NCBI GenBank assembly: GCA_021797995.1 | Contig: JAJZYR010000005.1 | Span: 1 to 50,601, forward strand | Length of the DNA stretch: 50,601 nt | Reading direction: 5' to 3' | Source: Microcaldota archaeon | Lineage (GTDB): Archaea; Micrarchaeota; Micrarchaeia; Micrarchaeales; CABMGC01 | Part shown: piece by piece, positions 25,408 to 34,833 of the stretch | How the letters are laid out: each line of letters starts with the position of its first letter | Numbering within the stretch: position 1 is the first letter of the stretch | Position numbers and translations under genes: made by a program | Notes under the pieces: generated by a model | Database searches by the model: none | What the model saw: the letters and a program-made list of their open reading frames with translations, nothing else | What the model was told of the DNA's origin: nothing

Positions 25408-26301
25408 ATGCATGCTTCAAGGCTCCAGAGCGCAATGGAGTATCTGATGACGTATGGATGGGCTATACTGCTCATCGTGATTGTGTTGGCTGTGCTCTAT
25501 GAGCTGGGTATCTTCAGTCCGTTCACCTTCGCGTCGAAGGCCCCGCCAGGGTCGTGCCAGGTATACAGGCCTTACGGCCCGAATACCACGGATTACATAA
25601 ATACAGAAGGACCCTGCAACGGCCAGATACCGGAATTTGTCGCGCGGTTCAACGGCGTGAGCAGTTACGCCTCGGTCTCGCAGAACGGCGTTGCCACTCC
25701 TGCACTGAGCCCGAACTCGGTTACGGTGTCGGAATGGATATACGCCTTGCCGTTCGCCTCAGGGCAGGTGACTGAATACATGGCCGCGAAGGTAGGAAGC
25801 TGGCAGGCGGCGATCCTCTCGTCGTCGCAGGATTCGTATACGTACAACGCGGTCTTCTATTACGCGGGCGGCCCGCAGTCACCGGTGACCAGCAGGACCC
25901 TGTACACCGGAACGTGGTATAATATCGCCTTTGAGTACAATGCGACTTCTGGGGTGGAAAGAATATTCGTAAACGGGACGGTGTCTGCTGCAACCACACT
26001 GACGCCCAATACGCCCATCGAGGCCGGCAACGGCATCGCCGCCTTCGGCGGATCGGAATCTGGGTTCTCCTTCGATGGCTATGTATCAAATATCCAGGTG
26101 TACAACACCTCGCTCGACACAAACTCGGTAAAGGCGCTTTATATAGCTGGCATAGGCAGCGACCCGATAGACTTACAGCACATTGCCGGATGGTGGCCTA
26201 TGAACGGGAACCTGAACGATTACTCGGGGCAGGGACTGAACGCGACAGGAACTGCGATAGCGTATACAGGGACATGGTATAACTCTTACACCGCACCGTA
26301 A
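25408..26301 (+). CDS. LamG-like protein with class III (pilin-type) signal
   Basis: A 297-residue cell-surface protein. The N-terminus shows the archaeal class III signal: LQSAMEYLMTYGWA followed by a hydrophobic helix, as in pilin-like proteins cleaved by a PibD-type peptidase before the QSAxEY. The mature part resembles a LamG/concanavalin A-like lectin domain: VARFNGVSSYASV, VSEWIYA, TGTWYNIAFEYN, FSFDGYVSNIQVYN and AGWWPMNGNLNDYSGQG. The start at 25408 is set by the signal and by a TATA box (GTTTTATATGC) about 30 nt upstream; the same frame is open further upstream, but that lies antisense to the helicase. Confidence 0.82.
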   Translation: MHASRLQSAMEYLMTYGWAILLIVIVLAVLYELGIFSPFTFASKAPPGSCQVYRPYGPNTTDYINTEGPCNGQIPEFVARFNGVSSYASVSQNGVATPALSPNSVTVSEWIYALPFASGQVTEYMAAKVGSWQAAILSSSQDSYTYNAVFYYAGGPQSPVTSRTLYTGTWYNIAFEYNATSGVERIFVNGTVSAATTLTPNTPIEAGNGIAAFGGSESGFSFDGYVSNIQVYNTSLDTNSVKALYIAGIGSDPIDLQHIAGWWPMNGNLNDYSGQGLNATGTAIAYTGTWYNSYTAP

Positions 26302-26470
26302 TGGCCGCGCCGGATCCGCCGGCAGCTGCCATACTGATTTCTCAGACCTATGGGTGCCGTCCTCCCGCCGGAAGTGAGCCATCAGAAGAGGGCTCGGGGG
26401 TTCCCGCCAGCTTGCCAAAACGGAAAGAGTACGGAAAGAGTATTAAACTCGTTATCCGATTATTCCTGTA
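26302..26470. other. Intergenic region before gatD
   Basis: 170 bp without a gene. It has GC-rich sequence after the LamG gene, then GAAAGAGTATTAAACTCG (about 26436-26453), a likely TATA region 20-35 nt before the gatD start. Confidence 0.4.
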
Positions 26471-27808
26471 GTGCAGTCCATGTACGGCGCAGAGACATCA
26501 AAAAGGCTCGATGAAGCAGGGATAGGGCCAGGTGACAGGATAAGGGTCGCAAAAAAAGGCAAGGTGTATGAAGGCGTACTTATGCCGAGGCCTGAGATCG
26601 GCAACGGGAACATACTGATAATCAAGCAGGATGACGGGTATAACATAGGCGTAAATGCAGACGGTGCAGGCATAGAGAAGCTTCGGGGCAAGGCAGAGGG
26701 GATGGTCTTCCCAAAGGCGCAGATGCGCCAAGGGTCCTCGCTTCCAAAGGTGCGCCTTGTGTACACAGGGGGGACAATAGGCGCAAAGATAGACTACAAG
26801 ACGGGAGGGGTGTATATGCTCACGAAGCCCGAGGAACTCCTCTATGAGGTCCCGGAGCTGTCGGACATCGCTGAGATAAGCGTTTCGCAGACCTCAAGCA
26901 TAGCGAGCGAGGACATGTCATCCGACGAGTGGGCCGCAATCGCAAATGAGGTGTCGAGGTCGATCAATAACGGGGCCAGAGGGGTTATAGTCACGCTGGG
27001 CACAGACTCGATGCACTACGCGTCGGCGGCGCTGAGCTTCATGCTCAGGGACCTCAATGCCCCGGTAGTCCTTACCGGCGCGCAGAGGAGCCCGGACAGG
27101 GGTTCAAGCGATGCCTTCCAGAACCTCATATGCTCAGCGCACCTGGCGGCCAAATCCGACATGGCGGAGGTAGGGATATGCATGCACGATTCGAGCTCTG
27201 ACGGCAGGTGCGCGTTCCTCAGAGGCACAAAGGCAAGGAAGATGCACACTTCAAGGAGGGATGCATTCAGGCCGATAAACGCGAAGCCGATTGCGTTCGT
27301 GGATGCCGACGGAACCATGGCTTACGTCAGCAGTTATAAAAAAGCGGACTGGAAAGGGAAGGTTACGCCGCTGACCGGATTCGAAAGGAAGGTTGCATTT
27401 GTGAAGGCGTTTCCGAATTCGGATCCTGATATAATAGACTATTATGCGGGAAGGGGATACAGGGGCATCGTGATAGAGGGCATGGGCCTTGGACACACGC
27501 CTGCATCAACGGTAAAAAAGGAGCTGTCATGGATACCGCATGTAAGGAGCGCAACTGACAGCGGCATTGTCATAGGGATAACCTCCCAGTGCATCTACGG
27601 CAGAGTCAATCCGAACGTATATAGGAACCTCAGGCTTCTGCACAACGCCGGAGCCATACATTGCGAGGATATGCTTCCCGAGACTGCTTATGTAAAGCTC
27701 GGCTGGCTATTGGGCAACTACAAGCCTGAAGAGGCGAGGGCTATGCTCTCACGGAACCTTGCCGGGGAGATAAGCAGGAGGACCACGTACAACGAGTTTC
27801 TCATATAG
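26471..27808 (+). CDS. gatD: Glu-tRNA(Gln) amidotransferase subunit D
   Basis: The asparaginase-like subunit that releases ammonia from Gln or Asn for GatE. An N-terminal beta domain (about 1-90) is followed by the type I asparaginase fold: VYTGGTIGAK with the first catalytic Thr, VTLGTDSMHYASAALSFML with the Thr-Asp pair, and VLTGAQRSPDRGSSDAFQN. At 445 residues it is typical of archaeal GatD. The start is GTG 26471 or ATG 26480. It is followed by gatE after 9 bp. GatDE is an archaeal hallmark. Confidence 0.95.
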   Translation: MQSMYGAETSKRLDEAGIGPGDRIRVAKKGKVYEGVLMPRPEIGNGNILIIKQDDGYNIGVNADGAGIEKLRGKAEGMVFPKAQMRQGSSLPKVRLVYTGGTIGAKIDYKTGGVYMLTKPEELLYEVPELSDIAEISVSQTSSIASEDMSSDEWAAIANEVSRSINNGARGVIVTLGTDSMHYASAALSFMLRDLNAPVVLTGAQRSPDRGSSDAFQNLICSAHLAAKSDMAEVGICMHDSSSDGRCAFLRGTKARKMHTSRRDAFRPINAKPIAFVDADGTMAYVSSYKKADWKGKVTPLTGFERKVAFVKAFPNSDPDIIDYYAGRGYRGIVIEGMGLGHTPASTVKKELSWIPHVRSATDSGIVIGITSQCIYGRVNPNVYRNLRLLHNAGAIHCEDMLPETAYVKLGWLLGNYKPEEARAMLSRNLAGEISRRTTYNEFLI

Positions 27809-27817
27809 GGTGTTATA

Positions 27818-29710
27818 ATGGAGGTCAAAGACGTTTCTTACTACAGAAGGATAGGCTTCCTGTGCGGCCTTGAGATACACCAGAGGCTTGCGACAGCGGA
27901 GAAGCTGTTCTGCTCGTGCACCGCGACCCTGCAGCAGGGGGAACTGCCTGCCGCGGAGGTCAGGAGGCGCCAGAGGGCGGTGGCCGGCGAACTCGGAGCG
28001 GTGGACAGGGCGGCAAGCTTCGAGCAGGAGAAGGAGCAGCAGTTCATATACAGGGTCAGCGATGGCCATGCCTGCCTCGTGGACATCGACGAAGAGCCGC
28101 CGCACAGCCTCAACGCGGAGGCAATGGCCGCGGCGCTGAGCATATCGTGCGGCATGCACGCGGACATCCCCGACGAGCTTGAGCCCATGAGAAAGCTCGT
28201 GGTTGACGGCAGCAACCCAAGCGCATTCCAGAGGACCACAAAGGTAGGCATGGACGGCTACCTCAATGTAAATGGCACAAGGGTAGCCATAACCTCTGTC
28301 TTCCTCGAGGAAGAGTCCGCAGGGATCGAAAGGAGGGCAGAGGACGGCGTGGTTTATGATACAGGCAGGATAGGCATACCGCTGGTAGAGATAGACACCG
28401 ACCCGCACCTCGGCTCACCGGAGAAGGCAAAGGAAACGGCACTGGCAATCGGAACGCTTCTTAGGCTTACCGGAAAGGCGCAGCGCGGGATAGGTACGAT
28501 ACGCCAGGACGTGAACGTCTCGATAATGGGAGGGGCGCGTGTCGAGATAAAGGGCCTGCAGGACCTGGATTCGCTTGACAAGTTCGTAGAGAACGAGGTA
28601 TTGAGGCAGCAGAACCTCGTAAAGATAAAGGAGGAGCTGTCGGGCAGGAAAAACGCGTCGGTAGGCGGGGCAGTGGATATTACGCACCTTTTCACATCAA
28701 CAGGCGTGAAGATCATATCGAACGCGATCTCGTCAGGCGGCATAGTACTCGGGATCGCGCTCGGGGGCTTCGGGGGCATCCTCGGCAGGGAGATAAACCC
28801 GGAAAGGAGGCTCGGCACTGAGATAAGCGATTATGCGAAGATGGGCGGCGTAAATGGGATAATACACAGCGACGAAGACCCAAGAAAGTACGGCTTCAGG
28901 CCCGGGGAGATGGAAGCAGCTGCGAAAGCGCTCGGGGCAGGCGAAGGCGATGCATTTATACTGATAGCCGGCAGGAGGGATTCGGCGTACACGGCAGCGT
29001 CGTTTGCATCCGAGAGGGCGAAGGCTGCGATCGGGTTGGGCGTTGTTCCGGAGACGCGTGCTGCAGTAAACAACAATATGCACACTACGAAGTTCATGAG
29101 GCCGCTTGCAGGCAGGTCGAGAATGTACCCAGAAACTGACGCAACACCGATAGAGGTGAGCGGGAGCATGCTCGCAGAGGCCAGGGCCTCGGCGCCTGAC
29201 CTCGACGCCGCCATGGCCGGGCTTATGTCGGAGCTGAAGAGCAGGGCCCTTGCGGACCAGATGATAATGTCTCCGCGGCTCCAGCTGTACAGGGAGCTTG
29301 CTGGCGAGGCCGGGTCTGACAAGGCGTTCATAGCAAATACGCTGCTCCAGAAGTTTACCGAGATGAGGAGGGCAGGCTGCAACGTCGATGCGATACCGGC
29401 CGGAAGGCTGTCAGGGCTGTTTAAGGCGCACTCCGAGGGCAGGATAACGAAGAACGCGGTCGAAGAGATACTGAAGTCGCTGTCTGAGCGGGATGCGGAC
29501 ATAGAGGATATAATAAAAGCCAGGGGCTTGTCAAGGGTGACTGGGAGCGGGCTCAGGAAGATTGTACTGGAGGAACTTGAAGCTGCGGGGGGCGGCGGAA
29601 ACCGGGGGGCGATAATAAACAGGATCATGTCAAAGCACAGGCTCAACGTTGACGGAGACGAGCTGAACAGGATTCTCAGTGAGGAGGGCAGGCATGGGAA
29701 AGAAGCCTGA
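27818..29710 (+). CDS. gatE: Glu-tRNA(Gln) amidotransferase subunit E
   Basis: Phosphorylates and amidates Glu-tRNA(Gln), giving Gln-tRNA. The GatB-like cradle begins GFLCGLEIHQRLAT, continues with DEEPPHSLN and the GRIGIPLVEIDTDP block, and the C-terminal YqeY-like tail binds tRNA. Between about 290 and 410 lies the AspRS-type insertion specific to GatE (GILGREINPERRLGTE onward). At 630 residues it is full length. Its last 17 nt overlap the Nudix gene. Confidence 0.95.
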   Translation: MEVKDVSYYRRIGFLCGLEIHQRLATAEKLFCSCTATLQQGELPAAEVRRRQRAVAGELGAVDRAASFEQEKEQQFIYRVSDGHACLVDIDEEPPHSLNAEAMAAALSISCGMHADIPDELEPMRKLVVDGSNPSAFQRTTKVGMDGYLNVNGTRVAITSVFLEEESAGIERRAEDGVVYDTGRIGIPLVEIDTDPHLGSPEKAKETALAIGTLLRLTGKAQRGIGTIRQDVNVSIMGGARVEIKGLQDLDSLDKFVENEVLRQQNLVKIKEELSGRKNASVGGAVDITHLFTSTGVKIISNAISSGGIVLGIALGGFGGILGREINPERRLGTEISDYAKMGGVNGIIHSDEDPRKYGFRPGEMEAAAKALGAGEGDAFILIAGRRDSAYTAASFASERAKAAIGLGVVPETRAAVNNNMHTTKFMRPLAGRSRMYPETDATPIEVSGSMLAEARASAPDLDAAMAGLMSELKSRALADQMIMSPRLQLYRELAGEAGSDKAFIANTLLQKFTEMRRAGCNVDAIPAGRLSGLFKAHSEGRITKNAVEEILKSLSERDADIEDIIKARGLSRVTGSGLRKIVLEELEAAGGGGNRGAIINRIMSKHRLNVDGDELNRILSEEGRHGKEA

Positions 29711-30221
29711 CGTAATCTATAAGGGGAGGGTGTTCGACCTTCTGGGCAGAGACCTGCACTTCAGGGGCGGGAGCATGCGGTTCGTATATGCCGCAAGCCA
29801 TGGTTCCGCGGTAATCCTGCCGGTTTCTGGCGACGGGAGGATACTTCTGGAGAGGAATTACAGGTATGCGATCCGGAAGAGCCTGTACGAGCTTCCGGCA
29901 GGACACCTGAATAAAGGGGAGAGGGCTGCGGGCGCCGCGGCCCGCGAACTCAGGGAGGAAACAGGGTACAGGCCATCAAGGCTTACGCCGCTGTTCCGTT
30001 CCTATAGCTCTCCTGGTGTCAGCAACGAACTGTACTTCTTCTTCCTGGCATCAGGCCTTGTGAAGGGCAGGGCCAGCAGGGAGCCCGACGAGCGGATGAC
30101 GCTAAGGTTCGTCACGCTGGAAAAGGCAATGACGATGATAAGGGGCAAGGAGATAGAGGACACAAAGACAATAGCCTGCCTGATGTTCTATTCTGAATTT
30201 GTAAAACGCGTGATAGCATGA
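29694..30221 (+). CDS. Nudix hydrolase (ADP-ribose pyrophosphatase-like)
   Basis: The Nudix box is complete: G-x5-E-x7-R-E-x2-E-E-x-G in GHLNKGERAAGAAARELREETG. The preceding RNYRYAIRKSLYELPAGHL and following SPGVSNELYFFF are typical of ADP-ribose or NDP-sugar pyrophosphatases. ATG 29694 (MGKKPD) is preferred to 29679, giving 175 residues. It overlaps gatE upstream and the AIM24 gene downstream by 4 nt, so it is cotranscribed. Confidence 0.88.
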   Translation: MGKKPDVIYKGRVFDLLGRDLHFRGGSMRFVYAASHGSAVILPVSGDGRILLERNYRYAIRKSLYELPAGHLNKGERAAGAAARELREETGYRPSRLTPLFRSYSSPGVSNELYFFFLASGLVKGRASREPDERMTLRFVTLEKAMTMIRGKEIEDTKTIACLMFYSEFVKRVIA

Positions 30222-30904
30222 AATATACGACAATCGGGGACGATATGCAGTCGCTCAGGGTGGACATGGACCAGGGGGAGGCGGTTTACGCCGATTCCGG
30301 AACCCTTGTGAGCAAGGACGAGACGGTGGTGATGACGCCGAGGGTGGTTGGAGGCCTCATCGGCATGATAGAGAGGAAGGCCACCGGCGCCACCGCGCTG
30401 CTTACGGAATTCAGGGCGCTGAATGGGCCGGGGCACATGCAGGTAGCCGATATCTTTCCGGGCAAGATAGTTGCAATCGACATTCCGCAGGGCGGCAAGT
30501 TCTCCGCGGAAAGGAGGGCGTTCCTCGTGGCCGAGGGGTCTGTCAAGTTCGACATACACGTGACAAACCTCTCGGGAGGCATGTTCGGCGGCACGGGCTT
30601 CGTGCTCCAGGAGTTTTCCGGCCCCGGGAGGATTTACATACACGCCGTAGGCGACGTCATGGAGCACAACCTTGACGGCACGAAGGCAGTGGAGGTGGAT
30701 CCTACGCACATTACGGGATTCGACAGCACGCTGAGCTACAAGATACGGTTTGTGGACAACATAAAGACTGCGATGTTCGGCGGCATAGGATTATTCCTGG
30801 CTACTTTCACTGGAAAGGGCAGGCTCATAACGCAGACGAGCTCACGCTACAAGCTCTCTGCCGAGATATACACGCAAGGGCAGCAGACGCTGAAAGGGAA
30901 GTAA
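30218..30904 (+). CDS. AIM24-family protein
   Basis: A 228-residue beta-rich protein of the AIM24/DUF124 (TRAP-like) family. Blocks seen: QGEAVYADSGTLVSKDETV near the start, FPGKIVAIDIPQGGKFSAERRAFL, then GGTGFVLQEFSGPGRIYIHAVGDVMEHNL, and the closing FGGIGLFLATFTGKGRL. The molecular role of bacterial and archaeal members is not established. It starts 4 nt inside the Nudix gene. Confidence 0.87.
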   Translation: MKYTTIGDDMQSLRVDMDQGEAVYADSGTLVSKDETVVMTPRVVGGLIGMIERKATGATALLTEFRALNGPGHMQVADIFPGKIVAIDIPQGGKFSAERRAFLVAEGSVKFDIHVTNLSGGMFGGTGFVLQEFSGPGRIYIHAVGDVMEHNLDGTKAVEVDPTHITGFDSTLSYKIRFVDNIKTAMFGGIGLFLATFTGKGRLITQTSSRYKLSAEIYTQGQQTLKGK

Positions 30905-30923
30905 CGGCTGGCGGTTGAAGCAC

Positions 30924-31187
30924 ATGAAGATTCTGCGGTCGAGAGGCAGATTCTATACGAAGACCGGAGGGGCTGAGCTGCTCTACAGCATTACGGATGA
31001 TGGGATAATGAGCATATACCACACCTTTGTCCCTGAGGGCCAGAGGGGAAAGGGGATCGCAGAGAAGCTCGCTGCCGCGGCGTTCGGATTCGCGGAATCC
31101 TCCGGATTCCGCGTGCGCCCTGACTGCCCATACATCCTGCACTTCCTGGAAGAGCATCCGGAGTTCAGGAGGCTGGCAGTTGCCTGA
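30924..31187 (+). CDS. Small GNAT-like acetyltransferase
   Basis: About 87 residues of the compact GCN5-related type (YidJ-like). The acetyl-CoA loop is seen in HTFVPEGQRGKGIAEKLAAAAF, followed by VRPDCPYILHFLEEHPEF, the usual C-terminal block of this subgroup. The start is ATG 30924; TTG 30915 is an alternative. It is the last gene of the gatD operon, converging on hisIE with 63 bp between. Confidence 0.85.
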   Translation: MKILRSRGRFYTKTGGAELLYSITDDGIMSIYHTFVPEGQRGKGIAEKLAAAAFGFAESSGFRVRPDCPYILHFLEEHPEFRRLAVA

Positions 31188-31250
31188 CGTCCCCTGAAGC
31201 ATGCAATCGGAATTCCGTACGCGGGAAGCTGTGGCATATACCCGAACCTG

Positions 31251-31907
31251 CTACTCCCTGCTTTTCCTACTGTTGGAATGGCGCCTCCAGAACTCCTTTT
31301 CAAGCCTCTCAAGCCTTACTCCCCTTGCATGCGCCGCTACCAGCGCATGATATATCAGGTCGCATGCCTCCCACGCAACCTCCTTTCTGTTCTTCTTCTG
31401 CAGCGCCTCCACAAGCTCCTCGCTCTCCTCGCGTATCTTTGCCACTGCCAGGCGCCTGTCGCCGGCAAGCCTTGCCGTATACGACCCTGCCGGCCGGTCC
31501 TTGATGCGCTCCCCTATTATTGAATCGAGCTCTGCAAGCCCAAGGCGGCAGCTGCTGTCGCCGAAGCTCCTGACAAAGCAGCTCCTCCTGCCGGTGTGGC
31601 ACGCGTTCCCGGATCCGCCGACTTCGGCGCGATACTGCAGCGCGTCCCTGTCGCAGTCAGCCCAGACAGAAACGACGCGCATCACGTTGCCCGAGGTCTC
31701 GCCCTTCATCCACAGCCTATTCCTGGAGCGGCTGAAGAAATGCGCTTTTCCTGTGATTAAAGTGAGGGCCACGGCCTCGCTGTTCGCGTACGCGAGCATC
31801 AGGACCCCCGTGCCTGCAGTGTCGGAGACTACGACAGGCAGTAGGCCATCTGCGGAATACCTGAGGCTCTTGGCAAACTTTTTCGCTGCGTTCCTGCCTA
31901 CTTTCAT
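31251..31907 (-). CDS. hisIE: HisI-HisE fusion (cyclohydrolase / pyrophosphohydrolase)
   Basis: A bifunctional enzyme for the second and third histidine steps. Residues 1-120 are PR-AMP cyclohydrolase: VLMLAYANSEAV, FFSRSRNRLWMKGETSGN, then VWADCDRDAL and the CHTGRRSCF zinc cysteines. Residues 125-218 are PR-ATP pyrophosphohydrolase with KIREESEELVEAL and WEACDLIYHAL, the paired acidic helices. It is the last gene of the operon, overlapping hisF by 4 nt. Confidence 0.95.
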   Translation of the reverse strand: MKVGRNAAKKFAKSLRYSADGLLPVVVSDTAGTGVLMLAYANSEAVALTLITGKAHFFSRSRNRLWMKGETSGNVMRVVSVWADCDRDALQYRAEVGGSGNACHTGRRSCFVRSFGDSSCRLGLAELDSIIGERIKDRPAGSYTARLAGDRRLAVAKIREESEELVEALQKKNRKEVAWEACDLIYHALVAAHARGVRLERLEKEFWRRHSNSRKSRE

Positions 31908-32665
31908 GCCCTTACCTCTATGCCTCTTGCGGCAAGCTCCTTCTTGCAGCCCTCTACGGTTGCCTTGCCGAAATGGAAGATCCCGGCTGCAAGTGCCCCA
32001 GACGCCTTGGTCTTCTGGAAGACCTCTACAATGTCATTGACAGACGAGCAGCCCCCTGAGGCTATCAGCGGAAGGCTTGAAGCTTCGCCAGCAGCCCTGA
32101 GCATCTCTATGTCAAACCCCTTCCCTGTGCCGTCCCTGTCGATCGATGTAAGCAGGACCTCGCCAGCTCCCCTTGCATCTATCTCCGGAAGCCACTTATC
32201 GAGCGTATGTCCTGTCTGCCTGGTTCCTGCATCCGCAAAGCAGAAAAACGAGTTTCCTGCCCTCTTTGCATCCACGGCAATCACCACTGCCTGCGATCCG
32301 AACTCCCTGGCGCATTCTGAGATCAGCGCTGGCCTGTCGAGTGCTGCGGTGTTTATCGAGCACTGGTCTGCACCATGCTTGATGCGCGCCTCAAAGTCCC
32401 TTATGCTTCTTATGCCGCCGCCTACGCAGAGAGGGATTGAGCACACTGATGAGACGTCAGCGATGACGCCAAGAAAGGGCGTGCGCCTCTGCACCGTGGC
32501 GCCTATGTCCAGCATTACCAGCTCGTCTGCATGCTGGTACCCCGCAGCAAGCTCAACTGGCATGCCGGCATATCTGGGCCTGCCGAACTTCCTGCCTTTG
32601 AGCACGACCACTCTGCCGTTGCGCACGTCGCAGTCAAGGCAAGGTATCACTCTTCTTGCAAGCAT
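31904..32665 (-). CDS. hisF: Imidazole glycerol phosphate synthase, cyclase subunit
   Basis: A (beta/alpha)8 barrel that joins ammonia from HisH to PRFAR. Asp11 is in RRVIPCLDCDV, and the second catalytic Asp is in LLTSIDRDGTGKG. LCVGGGIRS and LIASGGCSS are the phosphate loops. At 253 residues it is normal length. It overlaps hisA by 19 nt and hisIE by 4 nt. Confidence 0.95.
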   Translation of the reverse strand: MLARRVIPCLDCDVRNGRVVVLKGRKFGRPRYAGMPVELAAGYQHADELVMLDIGATVQRRTPFLGVIADVSSVCSIPLCVGGGIRSIRDFEARIKHGADQCSINTAALDRPALISECAREFGSQAVVIAVDAKRAGNSFFCFADAGTRQTGHTLDKWLPEIDARGAGEVLLTSIDRDGTGKGFDIEMLRAAGEASSLPLIASGGCSSVNDIVEVFQKTKASGALAAGIFHFGKATVEGCKKELAARGIEVRA

Positions 32666-33372
32666 AGCAAATCCCTCAGATCAGTATCGGCTTTGTACAG
32701 CGCACTGCCGAATATCACGCCGCTGGCCCCCAGCCCGAACGCGTTGCGTGCGTCCTCTGCACCGCGAATCCCTCCTGCAATCCAGACAGGCTTACCGGTG
32801 CCGATGGCCCCCTGGAAGAGTAGCCCGAGCGCGGGCCCCGACGCCATTCCGTCTGCGTCCACCGAACCAATTATCACACCTCCGACACCGCATCCCCAGG
32901 CCGCGCTGACAGCATCCGGGGCTCCGACTCCGGAGCCGTCCTTCCACCCCCTTATCATCGCCATTGGCGGCTTCCCAGAAAAATCCAGGGAGCCCCATAC
33001 CCTCTCCTTTCCGAACTCCTTCACCGCCGCAATGACCTCTTCCCTGGCCTTGAAAATAGAGGTGCCAAAGACAACCTCGTCGCATCCGTGCCCGAATGCT
33101 TCCGCAGCAGACCTCCTGCTTCTTATCCCGCCGGCCCACTGTATCCTCATCCTCTTGCACGCCCTCCGCATCGCCATAAGGACGCCGAACTGGTTTTCCC
33201 CTCCAAATGCCGCATCGAGATCCACTACATGCACCACACCGAACCCTGCAGAATCGTATCTGGCAGCGAGGCTGACCGGCTCGCCGAACACCCTCTCGGA
33301 ACCCTGCCTTCCCTGGGTCAGCCTCACCGCTTTGCCGTTCAGTATGTCTATAGATGGCACGACGATCTTCAT
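32647..33372 (-). CDS. hisA: ProFAR isomerase
   Basis: A (beta/alpha)8 barrel with the Amadori rearrangement step. The real start is ATG 33372 (MKIVVPSID), since the barrel begins there. VPSIDILNGKAVRLTQG holds the catalytic Asp, IQWAGGIRS the first phosphate loop, VIIGSVDADGMASG the second Asp, and VWIAGGIRG the second phosphate loop. It is 241 residues. It starts 4 bp after the hisH stop. Confidence 0.94.
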   Translation of the reverse strand: MKIVVPSIDILNGKAVRLTQGRQGSERVFGEPVSLAARYDSAGFGVVHVVDLDAAFGGENQFGVLMAMRRACKRMRIQWAGGIRSRRSAAEAFGHGCDEVVFGTSIFKAREEVIAAVKEFGKERVWGSLDFSGKPPMAMIRGWKDGSGVGAPDAVSAAWGCGVGGVIIGSVDADGMASGPALGLLFQGAIGTGKPVWIAGGIRGAEDARNAFGLGASGVIFGSALYKADTDLRDLLCLQEE

Positions 33373-33376
33373 AGCA

Positions 33377-33979
33377 TCATAACCCGCATATCCTGGAGAA
33401 ATTTGCGATAACCCTTTCGCCCGCCGACCCGCTCCTCTCCGGATGGAACTGCACGCCCCACCACCTGCCCGTCCTGACTGCCGAGGCAAACCTCTCGCCG
33501 TATTCTGTCGTGCCTATGATCTCGGCCCTGTCCCTTGGGAAGGCGGCATAGGAGTTTGCGAAGTAAAAGTACTCCTCGTTCCGGATCCCTGCAAACAGCG
33601 GATCGCACGACTCCTGCCTTACCCTGTTCCAGCCGAGCTCCGGCAGCCGCATGCCTGCATTAAGCTTCCTTACCTCACCGCTTATCACGCCGAGGCCCCT
33701 CACCCTGCTGGCCTCGCCGCTGCCCTCGAAGAGCGCCTGCATGCCAAGGCAGATGCACAGTACCGGCACCTCCCTGCCAAGCGTCTCGTAGCCGTCTGAG
33801 ACTGCCTTCCTCATCTGCGGCACGACATTGAAGGACCCGACTCCGGGGAGGACCACGCCCCTCACGCTGCGTCCGTACCTGTACTTCCCCACTATGCGCG
33901 CAGGAGCGCCTGCGCGCGCGAACGCATTTAGGACGGAGTTGACGTTCCCAGCCCTGCCAAAGTTTATTATTTGTATCAA
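33377..33979 (-). CDS. hisH: Imidazole glycerol phosphate synthase, glutaminase subunit
   Basis: A class I glutaminase supplying ammonia to HisF. VPVLCICLGMQALFEG has the nucleophile Cys in CLGMQ. The catalytic His and Glu are in GVQFHPERSG. The start is TTG at 33979, which overlaps the hisG stop as TTGA and puts IQIINFG at the N-terminus as expected. In-frame codons further upstream lie inside hisG. It is 200 residues. Confidence 0.93.
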   Translation of the reverse strand: MIQIINFGRAGNVNSVLNAFARAGAPARIVGKYRYGRSVRGVVLPGVGSFNVVPQMRKAVSDGYETLGREVPVLCICLGMQALFEGSGEASRVRGLGVISGEVRKLNAGMRLPELGWNRVRQESCDPLFAGIRNEEYFYFANSYAAFPRDRAEIIGTTEYGERFASAVRTGRWWGVQFHPERSGSAGERVIANFSRICGL

Positions 33980-34833
33980 GGGATCGCCTTGTCCAATGAC
34001 ATTACCAGGATGTCCTTGCCGCCTGCGGACTTTACCTTGCGTATCACCGTTGCAAGCTGCGATGTCTCTACGACCGTCTGGACAGCCCATTCCTCACTCT
34101 TCGCAAGCTTGAGCACCGTGGGGCTCTCCATAGAAGGCAGCACGCCGATTATCTGGTCGCGTGCTTTTTTCGACGGCGCATTTATGACGACATACTTGAG
34201 GTTCTTCGCCTTTATCACCCCTGCAAGGGAGATCGCGATCTCCTCGAGTATCTGTTCGCTGCCCTTCTCCTTCCTGCCGGTGGCCACGAGCCATGCAGAC
34301 GAATCGGTTATCTTCTCCACCTTCTTCATCCTGTTTGCCTTGAGGGTCCTTCCGGTCTGCACCTGGTCTATTATGGCGTCGGCCAGGCCGGCAGACGGGG
34401 CTATCTCAACCGCACCGTAGAGAAGCACCAGCTCCGCATCCACTCCGTTCCTACTGAGATACGATGACGAGATCCTTGGCAGCTTTGTGGCTATCTTCTT
34501 GCCAGACAGGTCCTTCGCCGAGCGTATCCCCGATCCCTCCGGCACCGCAAGGGCTATCTCGCACCTTCCGAACCCAAGGTCCATGACCCTCCTTGCCGTG
34601 CTGGAGCTCTCAAGGAGCATGTCCCTTCCGGTTATGCCTGCATACGCGGCTCCGTTCTCCACGTATCTTGTCACGTCCTGGGCCCTGACGAAGAGGTACT
34701 CTACCCTTCCATCCTCGCACCTGGCCCTCAGCGTCGCGTCAGGGCTGTCCAGCACCGCGAAGCCCGCATCTTTAAGCATCTGCATAGCCGGACCGTTCAG
34801 CGCCCCTTTGTTAGGTATGGCAACCCTCATCAT
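33976..34833 (-). CDS. hisG: ATP phosphoribosyltransferase, long form
   Basis: The first enzyme of the pathway. RVAIPNKGALNGPAMQML is at the N-terminus, GITGRDML follows, and the PRPP-binding region is in the middle (ADAIIDQVQTGRTLKAN). Residues of about 210-285 form the ACT-like C-terminal regulatory domain for histidine feedback, so no HisZ is needed. At 285 residues it is the long type. It lies immediately next to hisB with no gap. Confidence 0.94.
   Translation of the reverse strand: MMRVAIPNKGALNGPAMQMLKDAGFAVLDSPDATLRARCEDGRVEYLFVRAQDVTRYVENGAAYAGITGRDMLLESSSTARRVMDLGFGRCEIALAVPEGSGIRSAKDLSGKKIATKLPRISSSYLSRNGVDAELVLLYGAVEIAPSAGLADAIIDQVQTGRTLKANRMKKVEKITDSSAWLVATGRKEKGSEQILEEIAISLAGVIKAKNLKYVVINAPSKKARDQIIGVLPSMESPTVLKLAKSEEWAVQTVVETSQLATVIRKVKSAGGKDILVMSLDKAIP

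Noticed and set aside
32531-33382. Long plus-strand frames opposite hisA and hisF
   Set aside because: They are antisense shadows caused by GC-rich codon use; the minus-strand His proteins carry all catalytic motifs.
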